A stretch of 64,000 bases of DNA from Candolleomyces eurysporus (Eukaryota; Basidiomycota; Agaricomycetes; Agaricales; Psathyrellaceae). Shown here piece after piece: positions 10,463-20,588 of the stretch; within the stretch, counting starts at the first letter, position 1; each line of letters starts with the position of its first letter. The notes under the pieces were generated by a model. It ran no database searches. It was not told where the DNA came from and saw only the letters and a list, made by a program, of their open reading frames with translations. The stretch covers positions 62,001-126,000 of the forward strand of contig JANBPK010000920.1 in the NCBI GenBank assembly GCA_027579435.1, given 5' to 3'. The translations under genes were made by a program, and so were the position numbers.

Positions 10463-10824
10463 CTGTCGGCCACCGCTAACAGCAACCAGCAATTCGATTT
10501 CACTCCGGAGTCGTTGTCATATCAGTCACTCTTGCCATTCCTCGAGCATGCTCTCGGCATTCCGGATCTTTTCCCTCAACGTCGTGAAGACGCTGTCATT
10601 CGCAAAATTCTACATAGACTTCGAGCAGGCTTGCGCGAAATCGTAGTCTCCCGTAGCCAGATTGACGATCTATGTCTTTGTTTGCCCTCACTTCGTTCAA
10701 GAAGACATACATTAGTAGCGAAATCGTGGAGCAAACCATCTTCGCTCGCCGGAAAGATGGGCTCTTCCATGCTAACGAAAATTTAGCCAAGGTGTTTCAG
10801 GGTGTTGTGAACCGGTTCCATTAG
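10463..10824 (+). pseudogene. Relic copy of the small EHAL-family gene (start codon lost)
   Basis: Two in-phase exons, 10463-10642 and 10702-10824 (TAG), joined across a 59-nt GT..AG intron, encode about 101 residues that align end to end with the intact 89-aa protein at 37958-38227 (minus). Shared segments are ANSNQ near the start, LLPFLEHALGIP / VLLFMEHALHLP, LREI, and ARRKDGLF..AKVFQGVVNRF / GRWNDGLF..FKVFQDIVSWF. Where the intact copy has ATG TCT, this one has CTG TCG at 10463, and no in-frame ATG lies between the upstream stop (10445) and the conserved region. It has therefore probably lost its start, unless CTG or an upstream exon is used. The function of the family is unknown. Confidence 0.6.
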
Positions 10825-11761
10825 CCTATTCCGCCCCGTACGCCCGTGAGTATGTGTTGCGGCTCATACATCTATATCCGTTTCTCTGCTTCTGGTATGT
10901 CACCATGCACCACATCGCAACGTCCTACGCCCCCGCCTTTCTTGTATGTATGGCTTACTTGATTATTTCACCTGAGGTAGTGCATCCCAAATCTCATATA
11001 CTCGTTTCCCAAAATAGTCCCCTCAGAGAGAACGCGTCTTTGCACAACTGGGGCTTCCATTCTGCCTCACGAGCTCAATACGCTACGATAGCACACATTT
11101 GTCTGCTTGTTCGTGCTAACGCTTTGGAACTGAGAGGACATTATGATGATTGAGCGAACCTGAGAGGATAGGTAGTAAACGGTAAGCCGCATGTCCATTG
11201 TGGTCCAAGCATTCGCCCGTCACCAATGGAGTCAATCACTTGGCAATTGTTGCCGTCAGGTTCTCCTGTGTTTAATGAGATACTGGGATAACAAAATTAC
11301 TACGGCGGCGACCCGTTAATCTATCTTTACAAACGTAAGGCTGACTCTCACCACAATTGGCATCACAGCCAGCGCTTGAGTGGCATGCGCGGTTTCCATA
11401 CCACCGGTCCTGCCGCACTCACCAAAGGAACATGAGTACACGTGCACCCAGAGCCCTTGTGCGTTCATTCGTGGATTGAATTGGTTATACACCGATTTGG
11501 TCATTCGTTGGCAAGCACTGGTGCTGCCAGTCAAATGGTACAGACTCCGGATCATTGTCCGTCAGTCCATGGTAGATACGCCGGCGCAGCCAACTCTTTG
11601 TCTGTTCCGGGCTACTGACACCGCGCCATGCCACCGGGCTACTTCTTCATTGTGAAATATTGTGAAAAACAAAGGAATTAACATGGTCCGTCGAGTGCAT
11701 CCCATTAGTAGCGTTCAATCCAATACTCCGCCGTGGGATGGAAATCTTGGAAACCAGAGGG
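10825..11761. other. No gene recognised
   Basis: Open frames on both strands are short and domain-free. The last part is the promoter of the acidic-tail gene at 11832. Confidence 0.5.
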
Positions 11762-11769
11762 TATATAAA
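11762..11769 (+). promoter_or_regulatory. TATA box of acidic-tail gene A
   Basis: TATATAAA is followed by GTGAG, 63 bp upstream of the ATG at 11832. The same TATAAAGTGAG string occurs upstream of the acidic gene at 36884 on the minus strand. Confidence 0.6.
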
Positions 11770-11831
11770 GTGAGAACTATGGGATACTACACTTTTCTTG
11801 GATCATACTTCCGCCACAAGAGACAGAAAAG

Positions 11832-12353
11832 ATGTCGTCGACTTCCACCAACACCAACACCACCGGTATCGCTGCTGCTCCTTCCGTGGCCGACGCAACA
11901 ACCGATACTACCACGGCGGCGGCCGCGAGGTCGTCAATCGTTGACTCCAACATCTATTTGAACGGTACCACTTCCCCAATCTGCCACCGCGATATCGCAC
12001 CAGAGCTCTTGACCTGGAAACGTTTCCAAGACGAGCTCGATGCCACGACACACAGCGCGTGTTCGACTTTCCTATCTGTGCAGACCGAAAACGTTGAAGA
12101 TAAGGTATCATTGGGGTCTTTAACGCCGCAGGAGCATTTAGTTCTTGTTGAAGCTATGGATCAGGCGAGGATTAGTATCGCCGTTGTTCTCGACATGCTT
12201 CCGAAGGTCAACTGGGGATGCCACATGGTCGATGTCGGCCATGATTACGATGCTGACGACGAGGAGTGGGAGGATGCAGAAGAAGGAGATATCGAAGAGG
12301 AGGATCCAGCCGGGTTCCTTGGGGACGTACTTGCATTGGGATGGTTCAATTGA
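11832..12353 (+). CDS. Acidic-tail protein A, GFLGDV-ALGWF signature (173 aa)
   Basis: An intronless gene with a clear TATA box. The N-terminal ~55 residues are Ser/Thr/Ala-rich and probably disordered. A helical middle follows (PQEHLVLVEAMDQARISIAV, then VLDMLPK), then an acidic run (DADDEEWEDAEEGDIEEED), and the protein ends in PAGFLGDVLALGWFN. The same architecture and closing motif recur in the intact gene at 35345-35818 and in broken copies near 18.3 kb and 29.6 kb. I do not recognise the family and see no signal peptide, membrane helix or known domain. The conserved hydrophobic end after an acidic linker suggests a short protein-binding motif, which is inference only. Composition and intronless structure fit a lineage-specific, fast-evolving gene. 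Confidence 0.7.
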   Translation: MSSTSTNTNTTGIAAAPSVADATTDTTTAAAARSSIVDSNIYLNGTTSPICHRDIAPELLTWKRFQDELDATTHSACSTFLSVQTENVEDKVSLGSLTPQEHLVLVEAMDQARISIAVVLDMLPKVNWGCHMVDVGHDYDADDEEWEDAEEGDIEEEDPAGFLGDVLALGWFN

Positions 12354-12587
12354 ATCGGCATCCATTGTTACTCCCTGAATGACCTTCCAGTAGCCTGTTT
12401 TTCTGTTTTGCTTTGTCTTTTCAGTTTATTATCATGAATGTAATATGGTTTCCTATGATATAATTCTCTTTCAAGTTCAGTTGGCATTGTCACACTCAAA
12501 GTAAAGAGTATTTGTTGAAACTTGCCGGTCGTTGATCGTCGCGCTCAGTTTGCTTCATGCAGAGTCCTTCCATGATGATAAGGAAGG

Positions 12588-12663
12588 TATGGCAACAATA
12601 ATGTCGCAAAATTCGACGCGGATGCAACTTCGGGTTTGCAGCCAATATAGCGTGCAACTTTGT
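12588..12663 (+). repeat. Left terminal inverted repeat
   Basis: 76 bp, reverse-complementary to 14780-14855 with a single A/G difference in TATGGCAACAATAATGTCG. The hexamer GGAAGG lies immediately outside. Confidence 0.88.
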
Positions 12664-12890
12664 AGGCGAGTGTAACTTTGTAGATAGAGGTGATGCAAAT
12701 TATATTTGCACAACAGTTTTGAGCTGCACCTTGAAGGAAGACAGTATCTTTGAAAGAGGGAACCTTGCAGGACAGCATGTTGAGAAGACGCACCTTTCGG
12801 GGATGCATATTTGGGAACTGCATCTTTAGAGGCGACACCTCTAGGGGTTGCATCTTCAAGAGACGCTTCTGGGAGTGCCGCACCTTGCGC
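12664..12890. repeat. Left subterminal repeat block
   Basis: A series of short related words such as GTGTAACTT, GATGCAAAT, GCTGCACCTT, GACGCACCTT, ACTGCATCTT, GTTGCATCTT and GCCGCACCTT, about 15-35 bp apart. The mirrored block lies inside the right TIR. The block is not coding; the open frame across it is a by-product of the repeats. Confidence 0.6.
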
Positions 12891-13921
12891 CGTTCGATCT
12901 GAGTTAGGTTGTGGCTGTGCTCCGGGCTATTGGCAGCTGGTTTTCGAGCGTTGAAAACTCATGTTCGGACTTATTGCTAACAAAAAATGAGTACAAAAGT
13001 AAAGCAATAGAGTCTATTAGTCTTCAAATGTTGTGTTATTTTGAGCTTAGATATCCTAGAGCCCCGGAAATAGCGATGTATTGTAGGCCTCTGAGCTACT
13101 TGCGATGAAGTCTCCACGATCACATGGTCTAAATCACGACGCGTCCATTACGCGACTGCTGTTCAACGCGTCCTCCTCTGCTCCTGTCCTATTCTCTACT
13201 GAACAATGCCAGAATATCGTGAAGCTCAGGCAAACTATCATGTGGCTCGCGAAGGCCTAACAAAATTCTCACAATCACCGCGCCGCATCCTCGGTCTTTG
13301 GGCGGACTTGACCAAAGCAGAAGAGGAGACATATGGCGGTGAAGATGGGCTCGTTAAACAGCTGGATTGCAACTCTACCATGCTTCGCGGTGGTAGTGGA
13401 AGGCAAACCCCCCTCGTAGCTGTTGAGTTTATCCGCACTGCAGAGAATCCGACGCCCAAAAAGTTTTCGGCCATGGTGCTCATTTCGGTTTTCTTTTCGG
13501 TGCGGGCGCTCTTGATAGATCTTGGTACACACTGGCTGGAGGTGCGTAATTCTGAGTTCATTTCAATCCTGATAATGTAAATCTAAAGGAACGCTCAATT
13601 TTGGTTCTCTAGCTCGCCTATCTCACACACACTTCGATACAAGTGTATACTCGCGAGCGCTGGAACGGTCTGCTTATGATTCCTAAGTCTGTCAGTCTGT
13701 CCATCTCTACAGTTTGCTGTTTGCAATATGCGGCTCACATTCTTACTCAACCCCTCGGATGCTCCAGATACGCAAGTTTCATGTTGGACTTGCCTTCGAA
13801 ACTCGAGACTTCACGTTTAACGGTGCTAAATCATGTCTGGTCCAATCCACTGACAGCAGACTCGACCACAAGTTGCGGTCGACATTTGTGTTCACGATCA
13901 ATGCGTCCACGATGGCGGATC

Positions 13922-14055
13922 GTTGAATCGACTTATGAGATGAGTGTCGGCGTGTGTCTCGACGAAGATCTGCATGCCACGGCGGTTTGTTGAATCGACT
14001 TCTGAGACAAGTGTCGGTGAGTGTCTTGACGAAGATCTGCACCTGGTTTATCTCG
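13922..14055 (+). repeat. 67-bp tandem duplication at the 5' side of the cyclin relic
   Basis: Two adjacent copies start at 13922 and 13989 with GTTGAATCGACTT and both contain GACGAAGATCTGCA. The second copy reads in frame into the cyclin box. The first copy is in the same relative frame but meets a TGA at the junction, so the duplication breaks the gene. Confidence 0.75.
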
Positions 14056-14325
14056 AGCGATTGAGAACAAGATTACCTACCATGGCCAAAGGTATCTGTC
14101 CTGTTCTCTTCTGTTGTCAGCGTTTCACTCATTTTTGACCCCTCTTTGTGTTTCAGGAATGGCGTGTACTGGCCATCGAGTGTTTCTCGCGACCCTGATC
14201 GCCACCGCCAAATACCTTAACGATCCGTCGCCCAAGAATATTCACTGGGCCAGCTATGCCGTCCTCTTCGACGTCGCCGAGCTTAATTTGATGGAAAAAC
14301 AACTGCTCTATCTTCCAAACCTTTC
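13989..14325 (+). pseudogene. Pcl/Pho80-type cyclin-box fragment
   Basis: An exon ending at 14091 (..LVYLERLRTRLPTMAKG) joins across a 65-nt intron (14092-14156) to ACTGHRVFLATLIATAKYLN, DPSPKNIHW and AELNLMEKQLL. This matches the core of the fungal Pcl1-type cyclin box (LVYLxRL.., CTxHRVFLAxLIxAxKYLND, PKNxHW, NLMEKQLL). The family activates a Pho85-like cyclin-dependent kinase in the cell cycle. Here the N-terminal helix is replaced by a tandem duplication with a stop, and the expected 'LLDYDLRF' continuation is missing after 14325, so it is a non-functional captured fragment. It lies entirely inside the TIR element. Confidence 0.72.
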
Positions 14326-14549
14326 GTGCTTCTCACAGCTTTACTTCTCACCCTCAGGGCGCTCTCTGCTTTGTTCATGCTCCCTAACTTCCAGTTCTCC
14401 CTTGGAGACCATTGAGAAATGGTGATATTTGCTGGTGATATTCGCAGACTGTGCCCTGGTCCCATCCTCTTACCCATAGGAGCTTGAAGTCGAAACACTG
14501 AGTGTTCGTTGTCCAGCTCTGCGCACTTAGGGCCATGTTAAAATTGAGC

Positions 14550-14779
14550 ACTCCAAGTGCAGCTTGTAAGGCAGCAGCTGCTAGAGATGCAGTCATCAAA
14601 GATGCGCTCCGACACAAGATACAACTTCTAGAGGTGCAGTCGTCCACTAGAAGGATGCGCTCACAGAAGATGTGGCTTCTCAAGGTGCAGCCCTGAGTCA
14701 AGGTGCAGGCACCCCTACCTATGAACATGCATGTAATGCCAGCTGTCAGTCGAAGTTGCATTACTTTCGAGGTCTCTAA
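14550..14779. repeat. Right subterminal repeat block
   Basis: Words such as GATGCAGTC, AGGTGCAG, GATGCGCTC and AAGTTGCAT recur every 15-35 bp, in the orientation opposite to the left block. Confidence 0.6.
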
Positions 14780-14855
14780 ACAAAGTTGCACGCTATATTG
14801 GCTGCAAACCCGAAGTTGCATCCGCGTCGAATTTTGCGACACTATTGTTGCCATA
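14780..14855 (-). repeat. Right terminal inverted repeat
   Basis: 76 bp, the reverse complement of the left TIR with one mismatch, followed directly by GGAAGG. Confidence 0.88.
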
Positions 14856-14861
14856 GGAAGG

Positions 14862-15500
14862 AGTACGCAACATGGACGAAGGGCCATGTGTCGTTGGGGT
14901 CATTGTGATGTCCACCCGTAAAAGCAGCAAGCCCGTCACTGTTATTGGCTTTCTCGCTAGGCACTTGGTCGCTGCAATCTCCAGTGATGAGGACAGTGCT
15001 ACAGTGCTTGTCGACAACCAGACGCTCTCCCTCCCCTCATCCTCATGCGAAAATGACATTCTTCATTAGTTGAACAGTTCTTTAACCTGAATCGTTTTCT
15101 ATCCCTTGTAAAAATATGTTGTTTTGAGCACAAAATCGTAATGATAGGTCAAAAGACAAGTTTATTTAGGAGAGGTACAATTAAATCCCAACACATATAT
15201 CATATTCTCAATCGTGCTATACCATATGCTTCATATAAACAGCTCTGCATATATCATTTCAGACTTGTCAGACGGCATGTACCAAACTAGAGATACATTG
15301 AAGGATAGGTTCGAGCTTTTGACCCATTTTTGCCCACTATTTGTGTCATAATGACTCGAAGTAGTGGCATAACAGCAGTCTTTCATCGCTAATATTACAA
15401 TAACACTCTAAGGAACAAGCATTATAGCAGAAAAGATTGTCAGACAGCAGCATAGTACTCCATCTGCACGCATACGGTATTCACCTCTCCTTCACTTGAG
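14862..15500. other. No gene recognised; AT-rich part
   Basis: 14862-15070 holds short open frames without a domain. 15070-15470 is AT-rich and lies downstream of the 7TM gene's stop codon, so it is probably 3' flank. Confidence 0.5.
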
Positions 15501-16624
15501 CTATTGCGGCCCTTGTCCTATTCTTGAGTGCAGGAACGAGGATTCGGACGATTTCTGACCAAAGTTGATAGGGTTTGATACTGCTCCATTGGTGGCTCTG
15601 GGGAACTGCAACCAGGATCGACCCGTTGTGACACGGAAGATAATCATGAGAGGGGACAACGACTAGGCGAGTAAAGGAGAGAGACGTCAGCCCACAAGGT
15701 GAGTTAGAACACAAGCATTAGGTAACTTACACAGAACGAGAAGAACAGTGACGTGAACGTATACCACGAGATGATATACCGTTCAGCAGCTGCATTGGTC
15801 TTCGGAACGTCCACGAACCCAAGTATGACACATGCGATCCCAAATGCGCTGAGAGGAAGTGCCGATTCGATGAGAATGGCGACTATGCCTGTATAAGTGC
15901 TCATCTCCCTGAATGGGAGTTGTTTTGAGAGCGAAAGACGGGCACGGAGGAGATAAAAAGATATCAACGCAGTGACCATAAAATTTGTAGAGACAGTGAG
16001 GAATATCCTCGTTGTCTCGTACGTTCGTTCCTTTGCTCCGTGCTCGACGCTGATCGTGAAGACACTGAGAACTGGATAATTAGCACATAGCACCATGCCT
16101 CAGCAGAGAGGTAGCTTACTGAATGAAGCAAGACATGTCAGTGCGGGCAAAATTGCCACCCAAGGCCGATGGGACCAAACGACATAGCATCGATAGACCT
16201 TTACGACATGTCACTTCAGTGAGTCTCATGGGTGGAAGAGAAGCATACAAACCAACAGACAATCCCCAACCAAAATGGACGCCGTTAATGCTCCCAGGCT
16301 GAGGAATCTGTTCCAATCCCTACCGCTTGCAACCGCATTCTGAACGTACTCTATACCAGAGGTCGATTCAAACAGAAGACCAAAGATATAAGATATGTCC
16401 AGGCACGCGGTGAGAGCCGATAAAGCAAGTAGGAGAAAGCTGATTGCAATGTATCGCGCTCTACCTTTCCGGAGGTCCTTTGGAGTTTCCAGGAAGACTG
16501 AGAAACCGTAGATCACCATGAATAGCTGGATACCGAGCGAGACCATGGTGATGCTGTAGTTTGCATAAGCTGACGTTGCGACGACTTGAGCACGATGCTC
16601 TTGAGGGGTCATAGAGGCGCTCAT
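15501..16624 (-). CDS. Seven-transmembrane protein, basidiomycete-expanded family
   Basis: Four exons on the minus strand from ATG 16624 to TAG 15501-15503, all joints in phase. Hydrophobic helices follow one another: YSITMVSLGIQLFMVIYGF, YIAISFLLLALSALTACLD, LSLGALTASILVGDCLLV, then VYRCYVVWSHRPWVAILP. The last exons carry LSVFTISVE, TVSTNFMVTALISFYLL, GIVAILIESALPLSAFGIAC and SWYTFTSLFFSFC, and end with SPLMIIFRVTTGRSW and a short Ser-rich tail. The VYRCYVVW motif after helix 3 and the FRVTTGRSW end are hallmarks of a large uncharacterised 7TM family of Agaricomycetes, possibly receptor-like. There is no evidence for a ligand or partner. A related gene lies at 30340-32073. Confidence 0.82.
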
Positions 16625-17989
16625 CGTAGTAAAGTGGTAGTACTAGTAGGAGGAAGGACATACGTCCTCCTATCTCTTGGTCCTGGCTTAAGAATGAGCC
16701 TAATTGCGTGGAAATCGGGTTTTCGTGAGCTCACATCCCCAATTATCCCTTGATTTTTCTGTGATTCTATCTTACTGTTCGATCGGACTCATTGAAGTTG
16801 ATCTTTCCTACCATGGAAAGGCCTTCCTTCGCCGTTTGAGAAGAGCTGCGGACTGCAGAATCAATTTTGAACATTCACCTGCGGTATCGCCACCCTCAGC
16901 AAATAAGCAATACAGAGCCAATACAGAGCATGAAACTTACTGTATTCCATTCAAAGGTTGTCCCAGCCATCATAGCACGAGAGGAGTGTGTGTGACCAAG
17001 ATTTGACATGAATGAGACATTCCCAACTTGAACGCGGCGAAGGAGCTAATTCCGACTTTCACGAAGATCAAAGTGGCTGTTGAATAGTGACAAGAACATC
17101 GACATCAACGAAATGCACATTGACAAATAGATCAAGACTTTCAGAGCGCCGGCAATGAATAGATTCTTACAACATTTTCGGTCTTGGCTCGCCTGTGAAG
17201 GTGTACCCCAGATTCAAGTCTTCCATTCGTGCAATGAACCTTACTGTAGCCACGATTCCAGGTGGGTGCGGTCATTAAGAAGCTTGAACTGTCTTCGGCC
17301 GGGTGTGGAAGTATAGATTCGATATTTCTAGGACCACTGATTAAGGCTCCCCAAGACGCAAAGATCAAAAGCTTGAATGAGGGCTTTGAATAGCAGACAT
17401 TTGCTTATGCTATCTCCGAAGTTGACGGCGAGGTATATCAAAACGGCGATTGCATAGAGCAGGGAACATTTGATGAATAGGAGGCAATAGTGCATACTTG
17501 GAGCAAATTTTCTCCCGGATTCATTGTCGGAAGCAGTTATGATTCATATCTGTTCCAGAGAGGAGATATTGCACTCACGGAAAGGTCGTGGTTCCGTCGA
17601 TGGTCTGATAGCGACAGACAATGTGTCTGGTCACGTAACGAGACGATCGAGGTCGTAGACAAAAGCGGGCTGGAGCTGAGCGCTGATGGCTAATGGCGGT
17701 GATCGGAAGTGAGAGTGAGGTACGGTACACATTGATGGAGAAAGGCTAAGGGAATGGAAGATATGTGGCCAGTAAAAAAGGTGCCCAGGAGTCCCACTTT
17801 TCAGTCCTACCCCAAGCAATAAACAGAGATGTTGTAGGCTTCTATAGCATCGAGACCGGCCCCTACCACGACTGGTATCAGTAACCACGACCACGACCAC
17901 GTTGATTTTCAACTTCTTGATTTTCAACGTGTCAACGTTCTTTTGAACCCTACCACCCACCTCCACCATCCGCCCACTAATCACGCTCT
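16625..17989. other. No intact gene; possible membrane-protein relic
   Basis: A minus-strand stretch near 17400-17495 reads CLLFIKCSLLYAIAVLIYLA, reminiscent of helix 4 of the neighbouring 7TM family. The flanking frames are broken and no other helix could be aligned. The last part, before 17990, holds nothing I recognise. Confidence 0.4.
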
Positions 17990-18385
17990 TCGTAACTCGG
18001 GAACGCGTCCGAGGCAAGCTTGACGCAGCGACACACTTCGCAAGTTTCACTTTCCAGACTTTGCAAATATCCCATATCCAAGACCGGCGATGAACTTGAA
18101 GTACTATTAAGCTCTTTGATTCCCCGAGAAAAACGGGTCTGGGTCGAAGTTATGGATGAGGCGAGGGTCAGTATTGCTGTTGCGAGTGTTTTCGATATCC
18201 TTCCGAAGGGGAGGTCAACTGGGGACTCTACACGATCGATGATGGTGGAAAAGAGTGGAAGAACGCCGAAGAAGGAAGGCTCGAGGAGCAGGAAGATGAG
18301 GGGGGNAGCTGTCAATAGGGATCCAGCTGGTTTCTTCGAGGGCGGAGATGCCTTGAGATGGTCCAATCAAATTGACCCTTACTAG
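17990..18385 (+). pseudogene. Acidic-tail family copy B (frameshifted)
   Basis: This copy aligns with gene A (11832-12353) over the helical middle (VWVEVMDEARVSIAV.. and FDILPK against VLVEAMDQARISIAV.. and LDMLPK) and over the end (DPAGFFEGGDALRWSN against DPAGFLGDVLALGWFN). Between them the frame slips: after 'CCGAAG' four extra bases (GGGA) move VNWGLYTIDDGGKEWKNAEE out of frame, and a second shift near the N at 18306 restores it. The acidic run and the closing motif are thus separated from the N-terminus. Upstream similarity starts near 17990 without an in-frame ATG. I read it as a pseudogene; the N at 18306 means part of the damage could be an assembly error. Confidence 0.68.
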
Positions 18386-18805
18386 TATGCCTACTAAATG
18401 GATAACCCCCTAGCAGTCTTTTGTTCATTTCTGTTTTGTCTTTCAGCGTAGATGTGATCCAGCTTCGCGTGTAATGTTCTGCTTCAATTTCCATACGCAT
18501 TGCCGAAAATGGGCAAACCAGTTGGCCACAGATGTTGATTTTCGTCAACCTTCTTGTTCAAGCCAACGTGTCCCTGTGGTTGATTGCCTCATGTTGAGCT
18601 GTTTCTCTGCGATTATGGTAAGCGACGGGCACGAGTTTGGTGTGGACAATGGCTCAGCTACTACAAAGGAGTCGCATCGCCATGACATGCACCTGGTCAA
18701 GGCATCGGCGATTATTGTTCCCCTCGTTTGGCAGTGTGACTCCATTGGCCGCCAGTTATAGAAACGGTGAAACTGGCCGAGCACGTGCTAACGAAGGACA
18801 AGCAC
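18386..18805. other. Intergenic, F-box promoter
   Basis: No gene is visible. The segment leads to the TATATAAA at 18806. Confidence 0.5.
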
Positions 18806-18813
18806 TATATAAA
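18806..18813 (+). promoter_or_regulatory. TATA box of the F-box gene
   Basis: TATATAAA lies 78 bp upstream of the ATG at 18891, the spacing seen at other genes in this window. Confidence 0.6.
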
Positions 18814-18890
18814 TGAGGGCGACCTGCTCTTAGCTTCTCTTCACAAGCCCACTTCCCTCACCCTACAATTGCCACAAACCTCCCTCTAGA

Positions 18891-20588
18891 ATGTCCAACG
18901 TCAAATTCCCGCAGCCATCTCGTTCCGGCACCAGGTCCGTTCGATCTCCCATGCAGGAATTACCTCTGGATGTATGCCAGGAAATCATCTCCGCCACTCT
19001 TGGCTGGTGCATCTGGAAGCAACCATTGTGGAAGCTTATCACTCTATCACACATTTCTTCCAACTTCAGACAGGCGATATTGCAGTCTGCTACTCTCTGG
19101 GCTGACGCTCTAGACGTCCACCACCCCCATCCGACCGCATTTGATACCGTACTTTCCCGCGCCCGAGCAGCTCCGCTCTTCTTTAGCGGTGGTTTGGACG
19201 TTGGCCAAAACCCTCTCGTCGCCAATCGTACAAAGCAACTTCTCAATGATGAGATTGGTCGAATGACATGCATCGAAATACTGTTTCAGCCAGATACAGA
19301 CCTTGAACCTTTGTGGAGAGCTTTAGAGAAACCGACACCTTTGCTCCACAAACTAACTTTGGATCACGACAGAGACAGGGAACTACGGCGGTGTTGGCCA
19401 AGGAAGAAGTTGTTTGAGGATGATACCTCTGGTCGATGCCAGCTAACCCTCTACAACTGCACCATCCCCTCTACACTGGTTGCCACTCACAAGTTGTTTG
19501 CGCTGACTCTCAGGGCCAGACGTGGCCAGAGTAGCTCAAACACCGAGGAACTGTGTCGTTGGTGGGGTGTATGCACCGATGGAGCCAGTATGCCATCACT
19601 GAAATACCTTTGGATGGGGGATTTTTTCGATATGAAAGGAGATTCCCAGATTCGCTCCCTCAATTCTGCCAACACTACCCCACGCTTACCTCCAAACTTG
19701 ACGTCCATGTTCCTTGGGGGAGATTTAGCAAGTCTTGCGATGCTTCTGGAAAACGTAGAGGTCCCTCCCTCCTGCTCAGTGTCGCTGGTATCTCGTATGT
19801 ACGAACAGATGAACGAGGACGATGCTCTCATCGAAACCATCATAGCAATGCTCTCCCGGGTCTGGAAGAGTCGTGTATCAAGCCCGTGCTCGGAGTTGGG
19901 ATTGATAATCGAGGATTACTGGTTCACCTTCAGCTACAAGTCAGTCATCGGCTGGACTCTGTCCTTTAACTGCCAATGGGACTTTTCGCCGAACTCTACA
20001 AATCGTCTTGTCAAGGAAATTCTATATTGCTTCCACAAGCTGCCGTTGGTCAACTTTGATGGTCTATTATCCCTCAGTACCATCAACTGCTATCCCGAAT
20101 TTGCCTTCAACCTCCATGAGCCATACATGGAGCTATTGAAGAGGTTCGACTCAGTTAGACAACTGTTCCTCGGGGATATCAAGGTGTCGACAGATGCCAT
20201 GAACTTTCTTCAATCGCCAAGAGTTTTCTCAGCATCCGCCGACAGCGAGCCTGAAGAAGGGCGTCTCTTATTTCCAAATCTCCAGCGTGTTATGCTGGGG
20301 AAAATTTGGGAGCACTCGGAGGCTCATGCCAACGCCATTAATCATTTTGCGGCAGAGAGAGATAAATTTGGGGCACCGATTGAGGTGGTGGATTGCGACG
20401 GAGCACCGGTGAAGATGCCGTTGACGGCCCGGCCTTGGCCTCGAAGGAAGGTCGAGGTAGAGAAGGAATCCAAGGAGGAAAAGGAGGGCGAAGAAGAAGA
20501 CGGGGGAGAGGTCGGGGAAGAGGCCGGGGAAGAAGAAGAAGAGGTAGAGCGAGAAGGAGAAGACGAGGATGACTGGGTTGATGAATGA
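18891..20588 (+). CDS. F-box/LRR-like protein with acidic tail (565 aa)
   Basis: An intronless gene. After a short basic leader, residues about 20-65 form the F-box-like segment (ELPLDVCQEIISATLG..LSHISSNFRQAILQSATLWADAL). LRR-like strands follow, with the family-specific RWWGVCTDGASMPSLKYLWM near residue 220 and PPNLTSMFLGGDLASLAML. The last ~60 residues are a Glu-rich run (KEGEEEDGGEVGEEAGEEEE). The predicted role is substrate selection for an SCF ubiquitin ligase through Skp1 binding; the target is unknown. It is the paralog of the truncated gene at the window start and, more distantly, of 44770-46065. The acidic tail is absent from those two and may be a recent low-complexity extension. 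Confidence 0.82.
   Translation: MSNVKFPQPSRSGTRSVRSPMQELPLDVCQEIISATLGWCIWKQPLWKLITLSHISSNFRQAILQSATLWADALDVHHPHPTAFDTVLSRARAAPLFFSGGLDVGQNPLVANRTKQLLNDEIGRMTCIEILFQPDTDLEPLWRALEKPTPLLHKLTLDHDRDRELRRCWPRKKLFEDDTSGRCQLTLYNCTIPSTLVATHKLFALTLRARRGQSSSNTEELCRWWGVCTDGASMPSLKYLWMGDFFDMKGDSQIRSLNSANTTPRLPPNLTSMFLGGDLASLAMLLENVEVPPSCSVSLVSRMYEQMNEDDALIETIIAMLSRVWKSRVSSPCSELGLIIEDYWFTFSYKSVIGWTLSFNCQWDFSPNSTNRLVKEILYCFHKLPLVNFDGLLSLSTINCYPEFAFNLHEPYMELLKRFDSVRQLFLGDIKVSTDAMNFLQSPRVFSASADSEPEEGRLLFPNLQRVMLGKIWEHSEAHANAINHFAAERDKFGAPIEVVDCDGAPVKMPLTARPWPRRKVEVEKESKEEKEGEEEDGGEVGEEAGEEEEEVEREGEDEDDWVDE

Larger units (their letters stand above)
12588..14855. mobile_element. 2.27-kb TIR element with 6-bp target duplication, cyclin relic inside
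   Basis: The two ends are 76-bp inverted repeats (12588-12663 and 14780-14855) that differ at one position and begin TATGGCAACAATA. They are flanked by the identical hexamer GGAAGG at 12582-12587 and 14856-14861, as expected for a target-site duplication. Next to each TIR lie roughly 250 bp of degenerate TGCA-ACTT/TGCA-CCTT words spaced 15-35 bp apart and mirrored between the two sides, like subterminal transposase-binding repeats. No transposase is recognisable inside. The interior holds an unidentified 124-aa open frame (13206-13580, plus strand) and a broken cyclin fragment with an intron. I infer a non-autonomous DNA transposon; the superfamily cannot be named from a 6-bp duplication alone. 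Confidence 0.72.

Noticed and set aside
12545..12883. Minus-strand 112-aa frame with Leu/Met repeats resembling a short-repeat protein
   Set aside because: The periodicity comes from the subterminal DNA repeats of the TIR element, which are mirrored on the other side without a matching frame.
17140..17500. Minus-strand hydrophobic stretch like helix 4 of the 7TM family
   Set aside because: Only about 25 residues are similar and neighbouring frames contain stops; too weak to call a pseudogene.
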